This document shows, in pieces, positions 53,077-61,855 of a DNA stretch of 64,000 nucleotides (positions within the stretch are counted from its first letter, which is position 1; every line of letters begins with the position of its first letter). The notes beneath the pieces are model-generated. The model had not been told where the DNA came from and did no database searches. It worked only from the letters and a program-made list of their open reading frames with translations. The stretch is from the NCBI GenBank assembly GCA_035699745.1, contig DASSPH010000061.1, forward strand, positions 1-64,000. Reading direction: 5' to 3'. The DNA comes from Vicinamibacterales bacterium. Its GTDB lineage: Bacteria > Acidobacteriota > Vicinamibacteria > Vicinamibacterales > 2-12-FULL-66-21. The translations under genes were made by a program, and so were the position numbers.

Positions 53077-54422
53077 CAGCGGGAGCGCTTGCGGACCTGG
53101 ATCCGGATGGGCGTGCCTTCCAGGCCGAAGGACTCGCGCAGCTGGTTCTTCAGGAAGCGCTCGTACGAGAAGTGGAACGTCGTCGCGACGTTGGTGAAGA
53201 ACACGAACTCCGGCGGCGCGACGCCCACCTGCGCGGCGTAGAGAATGCGAACCTCCCGCCGACCCGGGCTCGCGGGCGGATGCGCCGCCGTGACCGCCTG
53301 CACGAACCGATTGAGCTCGCCGGTCGAAATCCGCCGCAGCCGGGCGGCCGCCACCTTGTCGATCGCCTCCAGCAGTTTCGGCGTGCGCTCGCCGGTGAGC
53401 GCGGAGATGTGCAGGATCTGCGCGTAGTCCAGGAACTTCAATTGCTGCCGCAGCTTGTCGTCGAAGCCCTTCGAGAAGTCCGGACCGCGCCCCTTCATCA
53501 GGTCCCACTTGTTCACCGCCACGATCACGCCGCAGCCGGTCTTCTCCGCCGCACCCGCAATCGTCGCGTCCTGGTCGGTCGCGCCCTCGACCGCATCCAC
53601 CACCAGAACCGCCACATCCGCTTGCGCGATGGCGCGCCTGGCGATCAGCACGCTCAGCGTCTCGACGTCGCCGCCGCGGGCGACCCGGCCGGCCCGCCGG
53701 ATCCCGGCAGTGTCGAGGATGCGAAACGTCCGCTTGTGCCACTTCAGGATCGAATCGACGGTGTCGCGCGTCGTCCCCGGCATGGCGCTGACGATCGACC
53801 GCTCCTCGCGCAGTAAGCGATTGACGAGAGACGACTTGCCGACGTTCGGCCGCCCCACGATGGCGACCTTCGTCTCGGGCTCCGCCGCCGGCTCGGATCC
53901 GTGGCGGCGCCCCTCGGGAAACCGGGCGACGATCTCGTCGAGCAGATCGCCGACGCCCTGGCCGTGCTCGGCGGCAATCTCGACCACCGGCTCGAAGCCA
54001 AGCGTGTAGAACTCGACCGAGCGGCCGTGCGCGCGGCGATCGTCGGTCTTGTTGACGGCGACCACCACCGGCGCGCTCGTCGCGCGCAGCGCGCCCGCGA
54101 TCTCCTCGTCCCCCGACACCAGCCCGTCGCGGCCGTCGACGACGAAGACGACAAGGTCCGCCGACTCAATAGCTTTGCGCCCCTGTTCGACGACGAGCGC
54201 GTGGAGCGGATCGGCGCTGGCGCCGAACATCCCGCCGGTGTCGACGACGGAGAACGCCGCTCCCTGCCAGGTCGCCGGCTGCGCGATCGTGTCGCGCGTC
54301 GTCCCCGCCACCGGCGCGACGATCGCGCGGCGCGTATCGGTGATCCGGTTGAACAGCGTGGACTTCCCGACGTTGGGGCGGCCCACCAGCACGACCGTTG
54401 GAAGTCGGCCCGGCCGCGTCAT
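53076..54422 (-). CDS. der: ribosome-assembly GTPase Der (EngA)
   Basis: 448 residues. Two tandem GTPase domains, each with GRPNVGKS (G1), PGTTRDT/AGTTRDT (G2/G3 region), DTGG or DTAG, and NKTD or NKWD (G4), followed by a KH-like C-terminal domain ending in GTPIRIQVRKRSR. Needed for late 50S ribosomal subunit assembly. Length and domain order are standard. Its stop codon uses the edge of the adjacent inverted repeat. Confidence 0.97.
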   Translation of the reverse strand: MTRPGRLPTVVLVGRPNVGKSTLFNRITDTRRAIVAPVAGTTRDTIAQPATWQGAAFSVVDTGGMFGASADPLHALVVEQGRKAIESADLVVFVVDGRDGLVSGDEEIAGALRATSAPVVVAVNKTDDRRAHGRSVEFYTLGFEPVVEIAAEHGQGVGDLLDEIVARFPEGRRHGSEPAAEPETKVAIVGRPNVGKSSLVNRLLREERSIVSAMPGTTRDTVDSILKWHKRTFRILDTAGIRRAGRVARGGDVETLSVLIARRAIAQADVAVLVVDAVEGATDQDATIAGAAEKTGCGVIVAVNKWDLMKGRGPDFSKGFDDKLRQQLKFLDYAQILHISALTGERTPKLLEAIDKVAAARLRRISTGELNRFVQAVTAAHPPASPGRREVRILYAAQVGVAPPEFVFFTNVATTFHFSYERFLKNQLRESFGLEGTPIRIQVRKRSR

Positions 54423-54477
54423 CGCTTGGTGAAGTGGAGTCTAGAGGACATGTCAGAAAGTGCAGTTAGGGCGAAGC

Positions 54478-54506
54478 TTGACAGCGTAAGTGACGATATA
54501 TATGAT
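54478..54506 (+). promoter_or_regulatory. near-consensus sigma70 promoter of the HU/IHF gene
   Basis: TTGACA (54478-54483), 17-base spacer, TATGAT (54501-54506). The region is unusually AT-rich for the window. AGGAG at 54521-54525 precedes ATG 54535. Confidence 0.85.
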
Positions 54507-54534
54507 ATTTACACTTCCCTAGGAGCCAGTAAGC

Positions 54535-54807
54535 ATGATCAAGGTCGACATCGTCAACGAGGTGTCGCGCGTTGCCGACATCACCAAGGTCAAGGCCGAG
54601 GTGGCTGTCGACGCGGTGTTCGAGGCGATGCGGATCTCCATGCAGCGCGGCGAGCGCATCGAGCTGCGGGGCTTCGGGGTGTTTCAGGTGAAGCCGCGGA
54701 AGCGCGGAATCGGCCGCAATCCCCGTACAGGTAAGGAAGTTCGCATTCCTCCCGGCCGCACCATCCGCTTCAAGCCCGGCAAGGACCTCCAGAATATCGG
54801 AGGTTGA
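54535..54807 (+). CDS. HU/IHF-family nucleoid DNA-binding protein
   Basis: 90 residues, the usual length. The beta-arm signature ELRGFGVFQVKPRKRGIGRNPRTG is intact, including the RNPxTG tip, and the tail KPGKDLQN is typical. It bends and compacts DNA as a dimer. Transcribed from the strong promoter at 54478. Its stop overlaps the TTG start of the M50 protease gene. Confidence 0.94.
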   Translation: MIKVDIVNEVSRVADITKVKAEVAVDAVFEAMRISMQRGERIELRGFGVFQVKPRKRGIGRNPRTGKEVRIPPGRTIRFKPGKDLQNIGG

Positions 54808-55706
54808 CCGTTTTCCCGCCGGCTCTCCCTCCTCGCCGGTTCCAGCACCGGTGGTGGGTGCACATCCTCCTCTTCCTGGCCACGGTCGTGACCACGACGG
54901 CGGTCGGCGCCGACCATTATCTCTCGTTCACGTCGCAGTTCGGGACGCGCGACGTGGCCGTGAGCTGGGATCTTCTGTGGCCGGCGCTCGCCTACAGCGC
55001 GGCGGTGCTCTCGATCCTCGGCGCCCACGAGATGGGCCACTACCTCGCGTGCCGCTGGTACCAGGTCGACGCGACCCTTCCCTACTTCCTGCCGTTCATC
55101 TCTCTCTCGGGGACGATGGGGGCGGTGATCAAGATCCGCGAGGCCTTCCCGACGCGCGCGGCGCTGTTCGACATTGCCGTGGCCGGCCCGATCGGCGGCT
55201 TCGTCGTGCTCGTGCCGCTGCTGTTCTGGGGCATGGGCCTGTCGAACGTCATCCCGGTGCCCGCCGACATGAACGGCTGGTCGCTGGGCGAGCCGCTGCT
55301 CTTCCGGCTGGCGGCGTGGCTGCAGTTCGGCCAGATCGCGGACGGCTACTCGGTCAACATCCACCCGATCGTGTTCGCCGCCTGGTTCGGCATGCTGGCG
55401 ACGGCGTGGAACCTGCTGCCGTTCGGCCAGCTCGATGGCGGGCACATCACCTACGCCACGCTGGGGGACCGCGCGAGCTTCTTCTCGTACGCCACCGTCG
55501 CCGCCGCGGTGGCGATGTGCTTCGTGTCCTACAGCTGGATCGCGATGACGGTGATGATGATCGCGATGCTGTTCCTGCTCGGCCCGCGCCATCCGCGGGT
55601 CATCGACGAGCACGAGCCGCTCAGCGGGGCGCGCTTCGCGCTGGCGGTGTTCGCGCTGGTGATGTTCATCATCTGCTTCACGCCCACGCCGATCGATCCG
55701 CTATAA
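54804..55706 (+). CDS. M50-family intramembrane zinc metalloprotease
   Basis: 300 residues with 6-7 membrane helices. The zinc site is H-E-M-G-H at residues 75-79 in ILGAHEMGHYLACRWY, and the third ligand is in PFGQLDGGH. No PDZ domain. This is the class of site-2-like proteases that cleave membrane-bound regulators, though the substrate is unknown. The TTG start overlaps the HU stop (TTGA), implying coupling. The 3' end overlaps the convergent priA stop by 6 bases. Confidence 0.88.
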   Translation: MTVFPPALPPRRFQHRWWVHILLFLATVVTTTAVGADHYLSFTSQFGTRDVAVSWDLLWPALAYSAAVLSILGAHEMGHYLACRWYQVDATLPYFLPFISLSGTMGAVIKIREAFPTRAALFDIAVAGPIGGFVVLVPLLFWGMGLSNVIPVPADMNGWSLGEPLLFRLAAWLQFGQIADGYSVNIHPIVFAAWFGMLATAWNLLPFGQLDGGHITYATLGDRASFFSYATVAAAVAMCFVSYSWIAMTVMMIAMLFLLGPRHPRVIDEHEPLSGARFALAVFALVMFIICFTPTPIDPL

Positions 55707-58175
55707 CACCGTCATCGGATCGACGTCGACGATGGTGCGCCGCTTCAGTTCCGGACGCGCCTCGAGCACCGTCAGCAGCGCCTTGCGCATTGCCGTGCGG
55801 TGCGTCCCCTTGATGAAGATCTGCGCGCGGTGCTCCCCCTTCAGGCGTCCGAGCGGCGCCGGCGCGGGTCCGAGGACCCGCCACGCGTCGAACCCCGGCA
55901 GCCGCATCCCCTCGGCGATCGTCCCCGCATCGTCCATCGCCTGCTGCCGCGACTTCGCCTTCACGATGACGTTGATCAAGGCGACCGCCGGCGGGTAGCG
56001 CATGGCGCGCCGGAACTTCATCTCGTCCTCGTAGAACGCCCCGTAGTCCTGCCGGCAGGCGTGCCGGATGCTGTAATGCGACGGATAGAGCGTCTGGACC
56101 ACGGCTTCCCCGGCGATCTCGCCGCGCCCGGCGCGTCCCGCCACCTGCGTCAGCAGCTGGAACGTGCGTTCGGCGGCGCGGAAGTCGGCCAGCCCGAGGC
56201 CGACGTCGGCGCTGATCACGCCCACGAGCGTGACGCGCGGGAAGTCGTGCCCCTTGGCGATCATCTGCGTGCCGACGAGGACGTCGAGCTCCTTGTTGGC
56301 GAAGCTCGCCAGCATCGACGCGATCGCGCCGCGCCGGCGGACGGTGTCGCGATCGACACGCCCGACGCGCGCCTGCGGAAACGCCGCGCGCAGCTCCGCC
56401 TCGATCCGCTCGGTGCCGAACCCGAGCTGCTCGAGGTACGGACCGGCGCACTTGCCGCACACCTTCGGCAGTCCGGTGGCGTAGTTGCAGTAGTGACACC
56501 GCGCCCGGCCCGCCGCCTTGTGGACCGTCAGGGACACGCTGCAGTTCGGGCACTCGAGCGTGTCGCCGCACTGCCGGCAGAACACCACCGTGGCATAGCC
56601 GCGGCGGTTCAGCAGGACGATCGCCTGCTCGCCGCGCTCGAGGCGCGACGCGAGCGCGTCGCGGAGCGGCGTGCTCAGGATCACGCCGGGCCCTTCGGCG
56701 GCGAACTCGGCGCGCATGTCGACCACCGCCACGGACGCCATCGGCCGATCGAGCACGCGCCGCTGCAGCGACACCAGCTCGTAGCGGCCGTTCTCGGCGT
56801 TGTGATAGCTCTCGAGCGACGGCGTCGCGGACCCGAGCACCACCAGCGCGCCGGCGGCGCGGCCGCGGACCACCGCGACGTCGCGTCCGTTGTAGCGCGG
56901 GCTCTCCTCCTGCTTGTAGGAGGCGTCGTGCTCCTCGTCCACGACGATCAGTCCGAGGTTCGGCAGCGGCGTGAACACCGCGCTGCGCGTGCCGACGACG
57001 ACGTCGATCTCGCCGCGGCGGATGCGCTGCCACTGATCGTAGCGCTCGCCGTCCGACAGGCCGCTGTGCTGGATGGCGACGCGGGGGCCGAACGCGGCGC
57101 GGAAGATCGCGGCGGCCGCCGGCGTGAGCGCGATCTCGGGCACCATCAGGAGCACGCCCCTGCCCGAGGCGCGGACGTCGCGCGCCAGACGCAGATAGAT
57201 CTCGGTCTTCCCGCTGCCCGTGACGCCGTGCAGCAGCGCGACGTGATACTGGTTCGCGGCGGCGCGTGCGGCCAGCGTGCGGACCGCCGCCTGCTGTTCG
57301 TCGGTGAGATCGAGAACGGCGGCGCGGGCGATCCGATCGGCGCCCGACTCGAACGGGTCGCGTTCGACGCGGCGCCGTTCGATGGTCACGAGGCCCAGCT
57401 GCGCCAGCCGCGCGACCGACTCCGACGGAATGTCCTCGTCCGCAAGATCGGCGAGCGGCATTCCGTCCGGCGCGCCGCGCAGCAGATCCAGCGCCTGCTG
57501 CTGCCGGACGCCAAGCTTGATCTCCGTCTGCTCGGCGCCCTGCGCGGTGAGCACGGCGACGCGGACCGTGCGCGAGGCGTCGGCCGTGCCTTTCAGCGGG
57601 CGGGTCAGGCTGACGCAGCCGTCCGCCTCCAGAGCCGCGACGATCGCGGCGGCGCCCTTTGCCTTCCTGCTCAGCGCCGCGACGGAGACGACGCGTCCGC
57701 CGGTGAGATGCTCGAGCATCTCGCGCCGCGCGCCGCGCTCCACGAGCAGGCGGGCTTCGCCGGCGTCCGTAATCGCGACGTGCCGTTCGCTTTCGATCCA
57801 CGCGCGGGGCGGCATCGCGGTGGCGATGGCTTCGCCGACGCCGGCGGCGTAGTAGTCCGCCACCCAGGTGGCAAGTTCTACGACGTGCGCGGGCAGAAAC
57901 GGCTCCGTCTCGAGCACGTCCACCAGCGGCCTGACCTCGACCGCCTCTCCGCGGCCAAAAGGGGTCAGACCCGGGTCTGACCCCTGCGCAATAACGATGC
58001 CGGTCAGGGTGCGCTTGCCGAGGGGGACGAGGACGCGGGCGCCGATCGGCGGATCCGGAAAGCCGTCCGGGACGGCGTAGGTCAGCGCGCCGATCCCGGG
58101 AACGGGAACGGCCACCGAAATCACTCGCCCGGAGGGGGGGACCCCCGGGAGCGTTGCCTCGTGCGCGCCGCTCAT
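55701..58175 (-). CDS. priA: primosomal replication-restart helicase PriA
   Basis: 824 residues. The N-terminal 3'BD domain is followed by the helicase core: Walker A GVTGSGKTEIY, DEEH in VVDEEHDASYKQ, GSATPSLES, and AGRAGRG near the end. A zinc-binding insertion carries eight Cys (CRQCGDTLECPNCS, then CHYC and CGKC). It reloads the replisome at stalled forks. A 24-bp perfect palindrome (57961-57984) is read in frame as part of an extra loop (GSDPGLTPFG) in the N-terminal domain. Confidence 0.95.
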   Translation of the reverse strand: MSGAHEATLPGVPPSGRVISVAVPVPGIGALTYAVPDGFPDPPIGARVLVPLGKRTLTGIVIAQGSDPGLTPFGRGEAVEVRPLVDVLETEPFLPAHVVELATWVADYYAAGVGEAIATAMPPRAWIESERHVAITDAGEARLLVERGARREMLEHLTGGRVVSVAALSRKAKGAAAIVAALEADGCVSLTRPLKGTADASRTVRVAVLTAQGAEQTEIKLGVRQQQALDLLRGAPDGMPLADLADEDIPSESVARLAQLGLVTIERRRVERDPFESGADRIARAAVLDLTDEQQAAVRTLAARAAANQYHVALLHGVTGSGKTEIYLRLARDVRASGRGVLLMVPEIALTPAAAAIFRAAFGPRVAIQHSGLSDGERYDQWQRIRRGEIDVVVGTRSAVFTPLPNLGLIVVDEEHDASYKQEESPRYNGRDVAVVRGRAAGALVVLGSATPSLESYHNAENGRYELVSLQRRVLDRPMASVAVVDMRAEFAAEGPGVILSTPLRDALASRLERGEQAIVLLNRRGYATVVFCRQCGDTLECPNCSVSLTVHKAAGRARCHYCNYATGLPKVCGKCAGPYLEQLGFGTERIEAELRAAFPQARVGRVDRDTVRRRGAIASMLASFANKELDVLVGTQMIAKGHDFPRVTLVGVISADVGLGLADFRAAERTFQLLTQVAGRAGRGEIAGEAVVQTLYPSHYSIRHACRQDYGAFYEDEMKFRRAMRYPPAVALINVIVKAKSRQQAMDDAGTIAEGMRLPGFDAWRVLGPAPAPLGRLKGEHRAQIFIKGTHRTAMRKALLTVLEARPELKRRTIVDVDPMTVL
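57961..57984. repeat. 24-bp perfect palindrome inside priA
   Basis: GGGGTCAGACCC followed directly by its reverse complement GGGTCTGACCCC. REP-like; in frame in the coding sequence. Confidence 0.93.
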
Positions 58176-58188
58176 CCCGACGTGAACG

Positions 58189-58941
58189 TTACTTGACGGT
58201 CGTGACCGGCGAGGTCAGCAGGGCGCGGGCGCGTTTGAGATCCTCCCACGCATCGCGCTTCCGATCGGGGCTGCGCAACAGGTACGACGGATGGAACGTC
58301 GGGATCAGCCGGGCCCCCTGAAAGTCGTAGATGCGGCCGCGCAGGCGCGAGATCGATTCCTCGCTGCGCAGCAGCGTCCTGGCGGCGAACGAGCCGAGCG
58401 CCACGATCACCTTGGGATTGATCGCGGCGATCTGCTGCAACAGGAACGGGGCGCACTCCGCGATCTCGTCGGGTTCGGGGTTCCGGTTGCCGGGCGGACG
58501 GCACTTGATCACGTTGGCGATGTAGACGTCCTCGCGCCGCAGGTTGATCGCCTCGATCATCTTCGTCAGGAGCTGCCCGGCGCGGCCGACGAACGGGATG
58601 CCCTGGATGTCCTCGTCGGCCCCCGGCGCCTCGCCGACGAACATCAGATCCGCGTCGGGATTGCCGACGCCGAAGACCACCTGCGTGCGACCGAGGGTGT
58701 GCAGCTTGCAGCGGGAGCAGTCGTCGCCGACCTCCGTGCGGACGGCCGCGAGGGCTTCGCCGGCGCTGCCGAAGACGCGGAGCGGCGCGGCGGCGTCCGA
58801 CGTCCCGGATCCGGCGTCGGGCGTCCGGGCGTGATCAGCGGCGTCGGGGCGTCCAGACCAGCGGGGATCACTGCTCACGCCGGTGGCACCCAGCTCCGTG
58901 AAGAAACGCAGGTGCTCTGCGAGTTGCCGCGTGTCGCTCAT
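58189..58941 (-). CDS. type-4 (4Fe-4S) uracil-DNA glycosylase
   Basis: 250 residues. The catalytic motif [20 protein letters not shown], the HPSYLLR motif, and four Cys in the order DCSRC, IKCRPP and AECAPF match the iron-sulfur uracil-DNA glycosylase family. It removes uracil from DNA. The N-terminal about 65 residues before the conserved domain are low-complexity and encoded partly by a 7-bp-period tract. The start overlaps the coaBC end by 4 bases. Confidence 0.93.
   Translation of the reverse strand: MSDTRQLAEHLRFFTELGATGVSSDPRWSGRPDAADHARTPDAGSGTSDAAAPLRVFGSAGEALAAVRTEVGDDCSRCKLHTLGRTQVVFGVGNPDADLMFVGEAPGADEDIQGIPFVGRAGQLLTKMIEAINLRREDVYIANVIKCRPPGNRNPEPDEIAECAPFLLQQIAAINPKVIVALGSFAARTLLRSEESISRLRGRIYDFQGARLIPTFHPSYLLRSPDRKRDAWEDLKRARALLTSPVTTVK
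58792..58833. repeat. 7-bp-period tract in the UDG linker
   Basis: Consecutive heptamers GGCGTCC, GACGTCC, CGGATCC, GGCGTCG, GGCGTCC, GGGCGTG. Confidence 0.7.
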
Positions 58942-60179
58942 CGAGTTTCGGATGCCGGCCTGCCGACGCCGGTCGCCGGGCGCCGGGCGCCGGACAGCAT
59001 CTGCTCGACGCGATCCAGGATGCTCGCCGCCAGCACCGCTTTCGCCTGCAGCGGCGTCTCCGTTTCACCATCGGCGGCGATCAGCCAGGCGGCGTTCGTC
59101 TCGACGTCGAACCCCGCGCCTTCGCGCGAGACGTCGTTCGCGACGATCAGATCGACCTGCTTGGAGGCGAGCTTCTGCCGGGCGCGCGGCCGCGGATCCC
59201 CGGTCTCGGCGGCGAAGCCGACGAGCACCGGCGTGCGCGCGGCGCCGCGGGCGCGCCCCAGTTCGGCGAGGATATCGGGGGTCCGCACCAGCGTCAGCGT
59301 CATCGGGCCGTCGGTCTTGACGATCTTGCCGGCGGTGGCGCCTCCCTCGGGCATGTAATCGGCGACCGCCGCAGACATGACGACCGCGTCGGCTCCTTGC
59401 GCGTGCCGGGTCACGGCGGCCGCCATCTCGAGGGCGCTGCGCACCCGTTCGACCTGCGCGCCGGCCGGCGGATCGAGCTTCGTCGGTCCGGTCACCAGCA
59501 CCACGTGCGCGCCGCGCCGCGAGGCCTCGGCGGCGATCGCGTACCCCATGCGGCCGCTGGAGCGATTGCCGATGTAGCGGACCGGATCGATGTCCTCGTA
59601 GGTCGGCCCGGCGGACACGACAATGCGGCGCCCGAGCAGCGATCCGGCGGGCTTCAGCATCTGCTCGGCGGCCTCGACGATGGCCTCCGGCGCCGCCAGC
59701 CGCCCCTTCCCGATCCACCCGCAGGCGAGAAACCCTTCGCCGGGATCGACGAAGCGAACGCCGCGCGACGCCAGCGTCTGCAGGTTCCGCTGCACCGCCG
59801 GGTGCTCGAGCATGTTGGTGTTCATCGCCGGGGCGAGCAGCACCGGCGCCCGGGTGGCGAGATAGAGCGAGGTGAGGAAATCGTCGGCGATGCCGTTGGC
59901 CAGCTTGCCGATCGTGTTCGCCGTCGCCGGCGCCACCAGCAGGAGCCCGATGTCGGTCGCCAGGGCGATGTGCTCGATGCTGGCGTTGGCGCCGCGGGCG
60001 TACTGATCGGTGATCACGGCGCGCCGCGTGATCGCCTCGAAGGTGACCTCGCCGACGAACTTGCGCGCCGAGCGGGTCATGATCGCGACGACGTCGTGGC
60101 CGCGCTTCTGCAGCCCGCGCGCGACTTCGACGGCCTTGTAGGCGCCGATTCCGCCGGTGACGCCGAGCGCGATCAACAT
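58938..60179 (-). CDS. coaBC: bifunctional CoaBC (phosphopantothenoylcysteine synthase / decarboxylase)
   Basis: 413 residues. The N-terminal flavoprotein decarboxylase domain begins GVTGGIGAYKAVEVARGL, with the active-site PAMNTNML motif and HIALA. The C-terminal synthetase domain carries VSAGPTYEDIDPVRYIGNRSSGRMG and VLVGFAAET. It performs steps two and three of CoA synthesis from pantothenate. ATG 60179 is chosen; the frame is open further but without similarity. The extreme C-terminus (GARRPATGVGRPASE) is encoded by a 7-bp-period repeat. Confidence 0.96.
   Translation of the reverse strand: MLIALGVTGGIGAYKAVEVARGLQKRGHDVVAIMTRSARKFVGEVTFEAITRRAVITDQYARGANASIEHIALATDIGLLLVAPATANTIGKLANGIADDFLTSLYLATRAPVLLAPAMNTNMLEHPAVQRNLQTLASRGVRFVDPGEGFLACGWIGKGRLAAPEAIVEAAEQMLKPAGSLLGRRIVVSAGPTYEDIDPVRYIGNRSSGRMGYAIAAEASRRGAHVVLVTGPTKLDPPAGAQVERVRSALEMAAAVTRHAQGADAVVMSAAVADYMPEGGATAGKIVKTDGPMTLTLVRTPDILAELGRARGAARTPVLVGFAAETGDPRPRARQKLASKQVDLIVANDVSREGAGFDVETNAAWLIAADGETETPLQAKAVLAASILDRVEQMLSGARRPATGVGRPASETR
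58950..58998. repeat. 7-bp-period tract at the 3' end of coaBC
   Basis: Seven heptamers from GGATGCC to GGACAGC, including GGTCGCC and two GGGCGCC units; reads into the last residues of CoaBC. Confidence 0.7.
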
Positions 60180-60184
60180 GCCGA

Positions 60185-60343
60185 TCAGTCCTCGGCCGGC
60201 TGGACCTTCTCGACCTTTCCGAGCTTGACTTCCTTCATCGCGAGGCGCGCCTTCTTGTCGCTGCCCTCGACGCGCGGCGTGCACCCGCGCTGCAGCTGCT
60301 TCGCCCGCTCACCCGCCACCACGACGAACTCGAACTTGTTCAC
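60185..60343 (-). CDS. rpoZ: RNA polymerase omega subunit
   Basis: 52 residues, short as usual in this phylum: NKFEFVVVAGERAKQLQRGC, then TPRVEG and ARLAMKEV. Omega supports folding and assembly of beta'. GTG 60343 overlaps the gmk stop by 4 bases (GTGA); coaBC starts 5 bp downstream. Confidence 0.9.
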   Translation of the reverse strand: MNKFEFVVVAGERAKQLQRGCTPRVEGSDKKARLAMKEVKLGKVEKVQPAED

Positions 60344-60981
60344 TCTGGATCCTTTCCACTGACCGCAAAAGACGCGGCAATCTGCGCGACCGCGGGGGCC
60401 ATCACCCGCGACCGCGACCGCTCCGCGAGGACGATGGCGCGGAGGCGATCGACGCAACTCTCCAACTGATCGTTCACGATGACGTATTCGTACTCGGCGA
60501 CGGCGCGCACCTCGCGGCGGGCCGTCGCCAGCCGCTTCCGGATCGCCTCTTCCGAGTCCTTGCTGCGTCCCCGCAGCCGCTGCTCGAGCGCGTCGAACGA
60601 CGGCGGCAGCACGAACACGCCGATCGTCTGCGCCCCGCGCGAGCGCACCTGCCGCGCCCCCTGCACGTCGATCACGAGCACGAGGTCGCGCCCCCCCGCC
60701 AGCTCCTGTTCGGCATCGTCCCGGCAGGTACCGTAGAGGTTGCCGAAGACGTCCGCCCACTCGAGGAAGGCGTCTTCCGCGATCATCGCCTCGAACCGTG
60801 GGCGTGTAATGAAATTATAGTCCACCCCGTCCGCTTCCCCTGCACGCATCGCCCGCGAGGTGTAGGAGCGCGACAGGGCCAGGTCCGGGACGACCTGCAC
60901 CAACCGTTCGACCACCGTCGTCTTGCCGGTCCCCGACGGGGCCGAGACGACGAACAGCAGCCCCCGCCGGCTACTCGACAT
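60340..60981 (-). CDS. gmk: guanylate kinase
   Basis: 213 residues. P-loop SAPSGTGKTTV, the GMP-binding SRSYTSRAMRAGEADGVDY, and IDVQGARQVR. It phosphorylates GMP to GDP. The C-terminal 20 residues extend past the usual end. Overlaps yicC by 11 bases and rpoZ by 4, so the genes are coupled. Confidence 0.96.
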   Translation of the reverse strand: MSSSRRGLLFVVSAPSGTGKTTVVERLVQVVPDLALSRSYTSRAMRAGEADGVDYNFITRPRFEAMIAEDAFLEWADVFGNLYGTCRDDAEQELAGGRDLVLVIDVQGARQVRSRGAQTIGVFVLPPSFDALEQRLRGRSKDSEEAIRKRLATARREVRAVAEYEYVIVNDQLESCVDRLRAIVLAERSRSRVMAPAVAQIAASFAVSGKDPE

Positions 60982-61855
60982 TCTGGACCTGCTCCCGCAT
61001 CTTCTCCAGCTCGGCCTTGAGCGCCACGACCAGCTCCGTGACGCCCAGCCCTTCCGCCTTGGACCCGAGGGTGTTCACTTCCCGGTTCATCTCCTGGAGC
61101 AGGAAATCGAGCTTGCGTCCGCACGGCTCCGGCGCGTCGCTGAGCCCGCGCCAGTGCTCGAGGTGGGCGCGAAAGCGCACCGTCTCTTCCGTGATGTCCG
61201 ACCGGTTGGCGAACCGCACGATCTCCTGCGCGATCGCCGCGGCGTCCACCGCCGCGTCCGCCTGCAGCTCCTTCACCCGATCGGCGAGACGCGCGCGCAG
61301 CGTTCCGGCGCCCGCCTCCGCGGCGGCGGCCGCACGCTCGAACATCTCGCCCAGCAGCACCCGCCGCGCGTCGAGATCGCCGCGCAGCAGCAGGCCCTCA
61401 CTGGCGCGCATGACGTTCAATTGATCCAGCGCGCGGCCGAGCGCCGACTCGACGTCGGCGAACACTTCGGGGGCGGCCGACTCCTTGGCTTCCGTGACCG
61501 TGATCGCCTGCGGGAAGCGCAGCAGATCGCCCGGCGTCAGCGGGCCGGCGACCAGGCCCCGCTCCCGGGCGCGCTCGAGCGCCGCCGAGAGGCTTTCGAC
61601 GACGCCGTCGTTCACTTCGACGGCGATCGCGGCCGTGGTGAAACGCCCCTGCGCCGCAACGGTGGCTTCGATGCGTCCGCGCGCGACCTTCTGCTGCACG
61701 ATCGCACGGAGCCGCGACTCGATCGGCGCGAGCGTGGACGGCAGGCGCAGCTGCAGGTCGAGGAAGCGGTGATTCACGCCCTTGACGGTGACGGTGACGG
61801 TCGCGGCGGCTCCCTCGTGCGTCAGCGAGGCGAACCCGGTCATGGATCGGATCAT
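60971..61855 (-). CDS. yicC: YicC/YloC family endoribonuclease
   Basis: 294 residues. The family starts with MIRSMTGFA, and the C-terminal DUF1732 part carries EIVRFANRSDITEETVRFRAHLEHW and KLDFLLQEMNREVNTLGSKA. YicC proteins are reported as RNA-degrading enzymes. ATGA overlap with the ABC exporter upstream. Confidence 0.95.
   Translation of the reverse strand: MIRSMTGFASLTHEGAAATVTVTVKGVNHRFLDLQLRLPSTLAPIESRLRAIVQQKVARGRIEATVAAQGRFTTAAIAVEVNDGVVESLSAALERARERGLVAGPLTPGDLLRFPQAITVTEAKESAAPEVFADVESALGRALDQLNVMRASEGLLLRGDLDARRVLLGEMFERAAAAAEAGAGTLRARLADRVKELQADAAVDAAAIAQEIVRFANRSDITEETVRFRAHLEHWRGLSDAPEPCGRKLDFLLQEMNREVNTLGSKAEGLGVTELVVALKAELEKMREQVQNVE

Noticed and set aside
55800-57980. 726-codon plus-strand frame antisense to priA
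   Set aside because: Composition of a shadow frame; PriA motifs on the other strand are complete.
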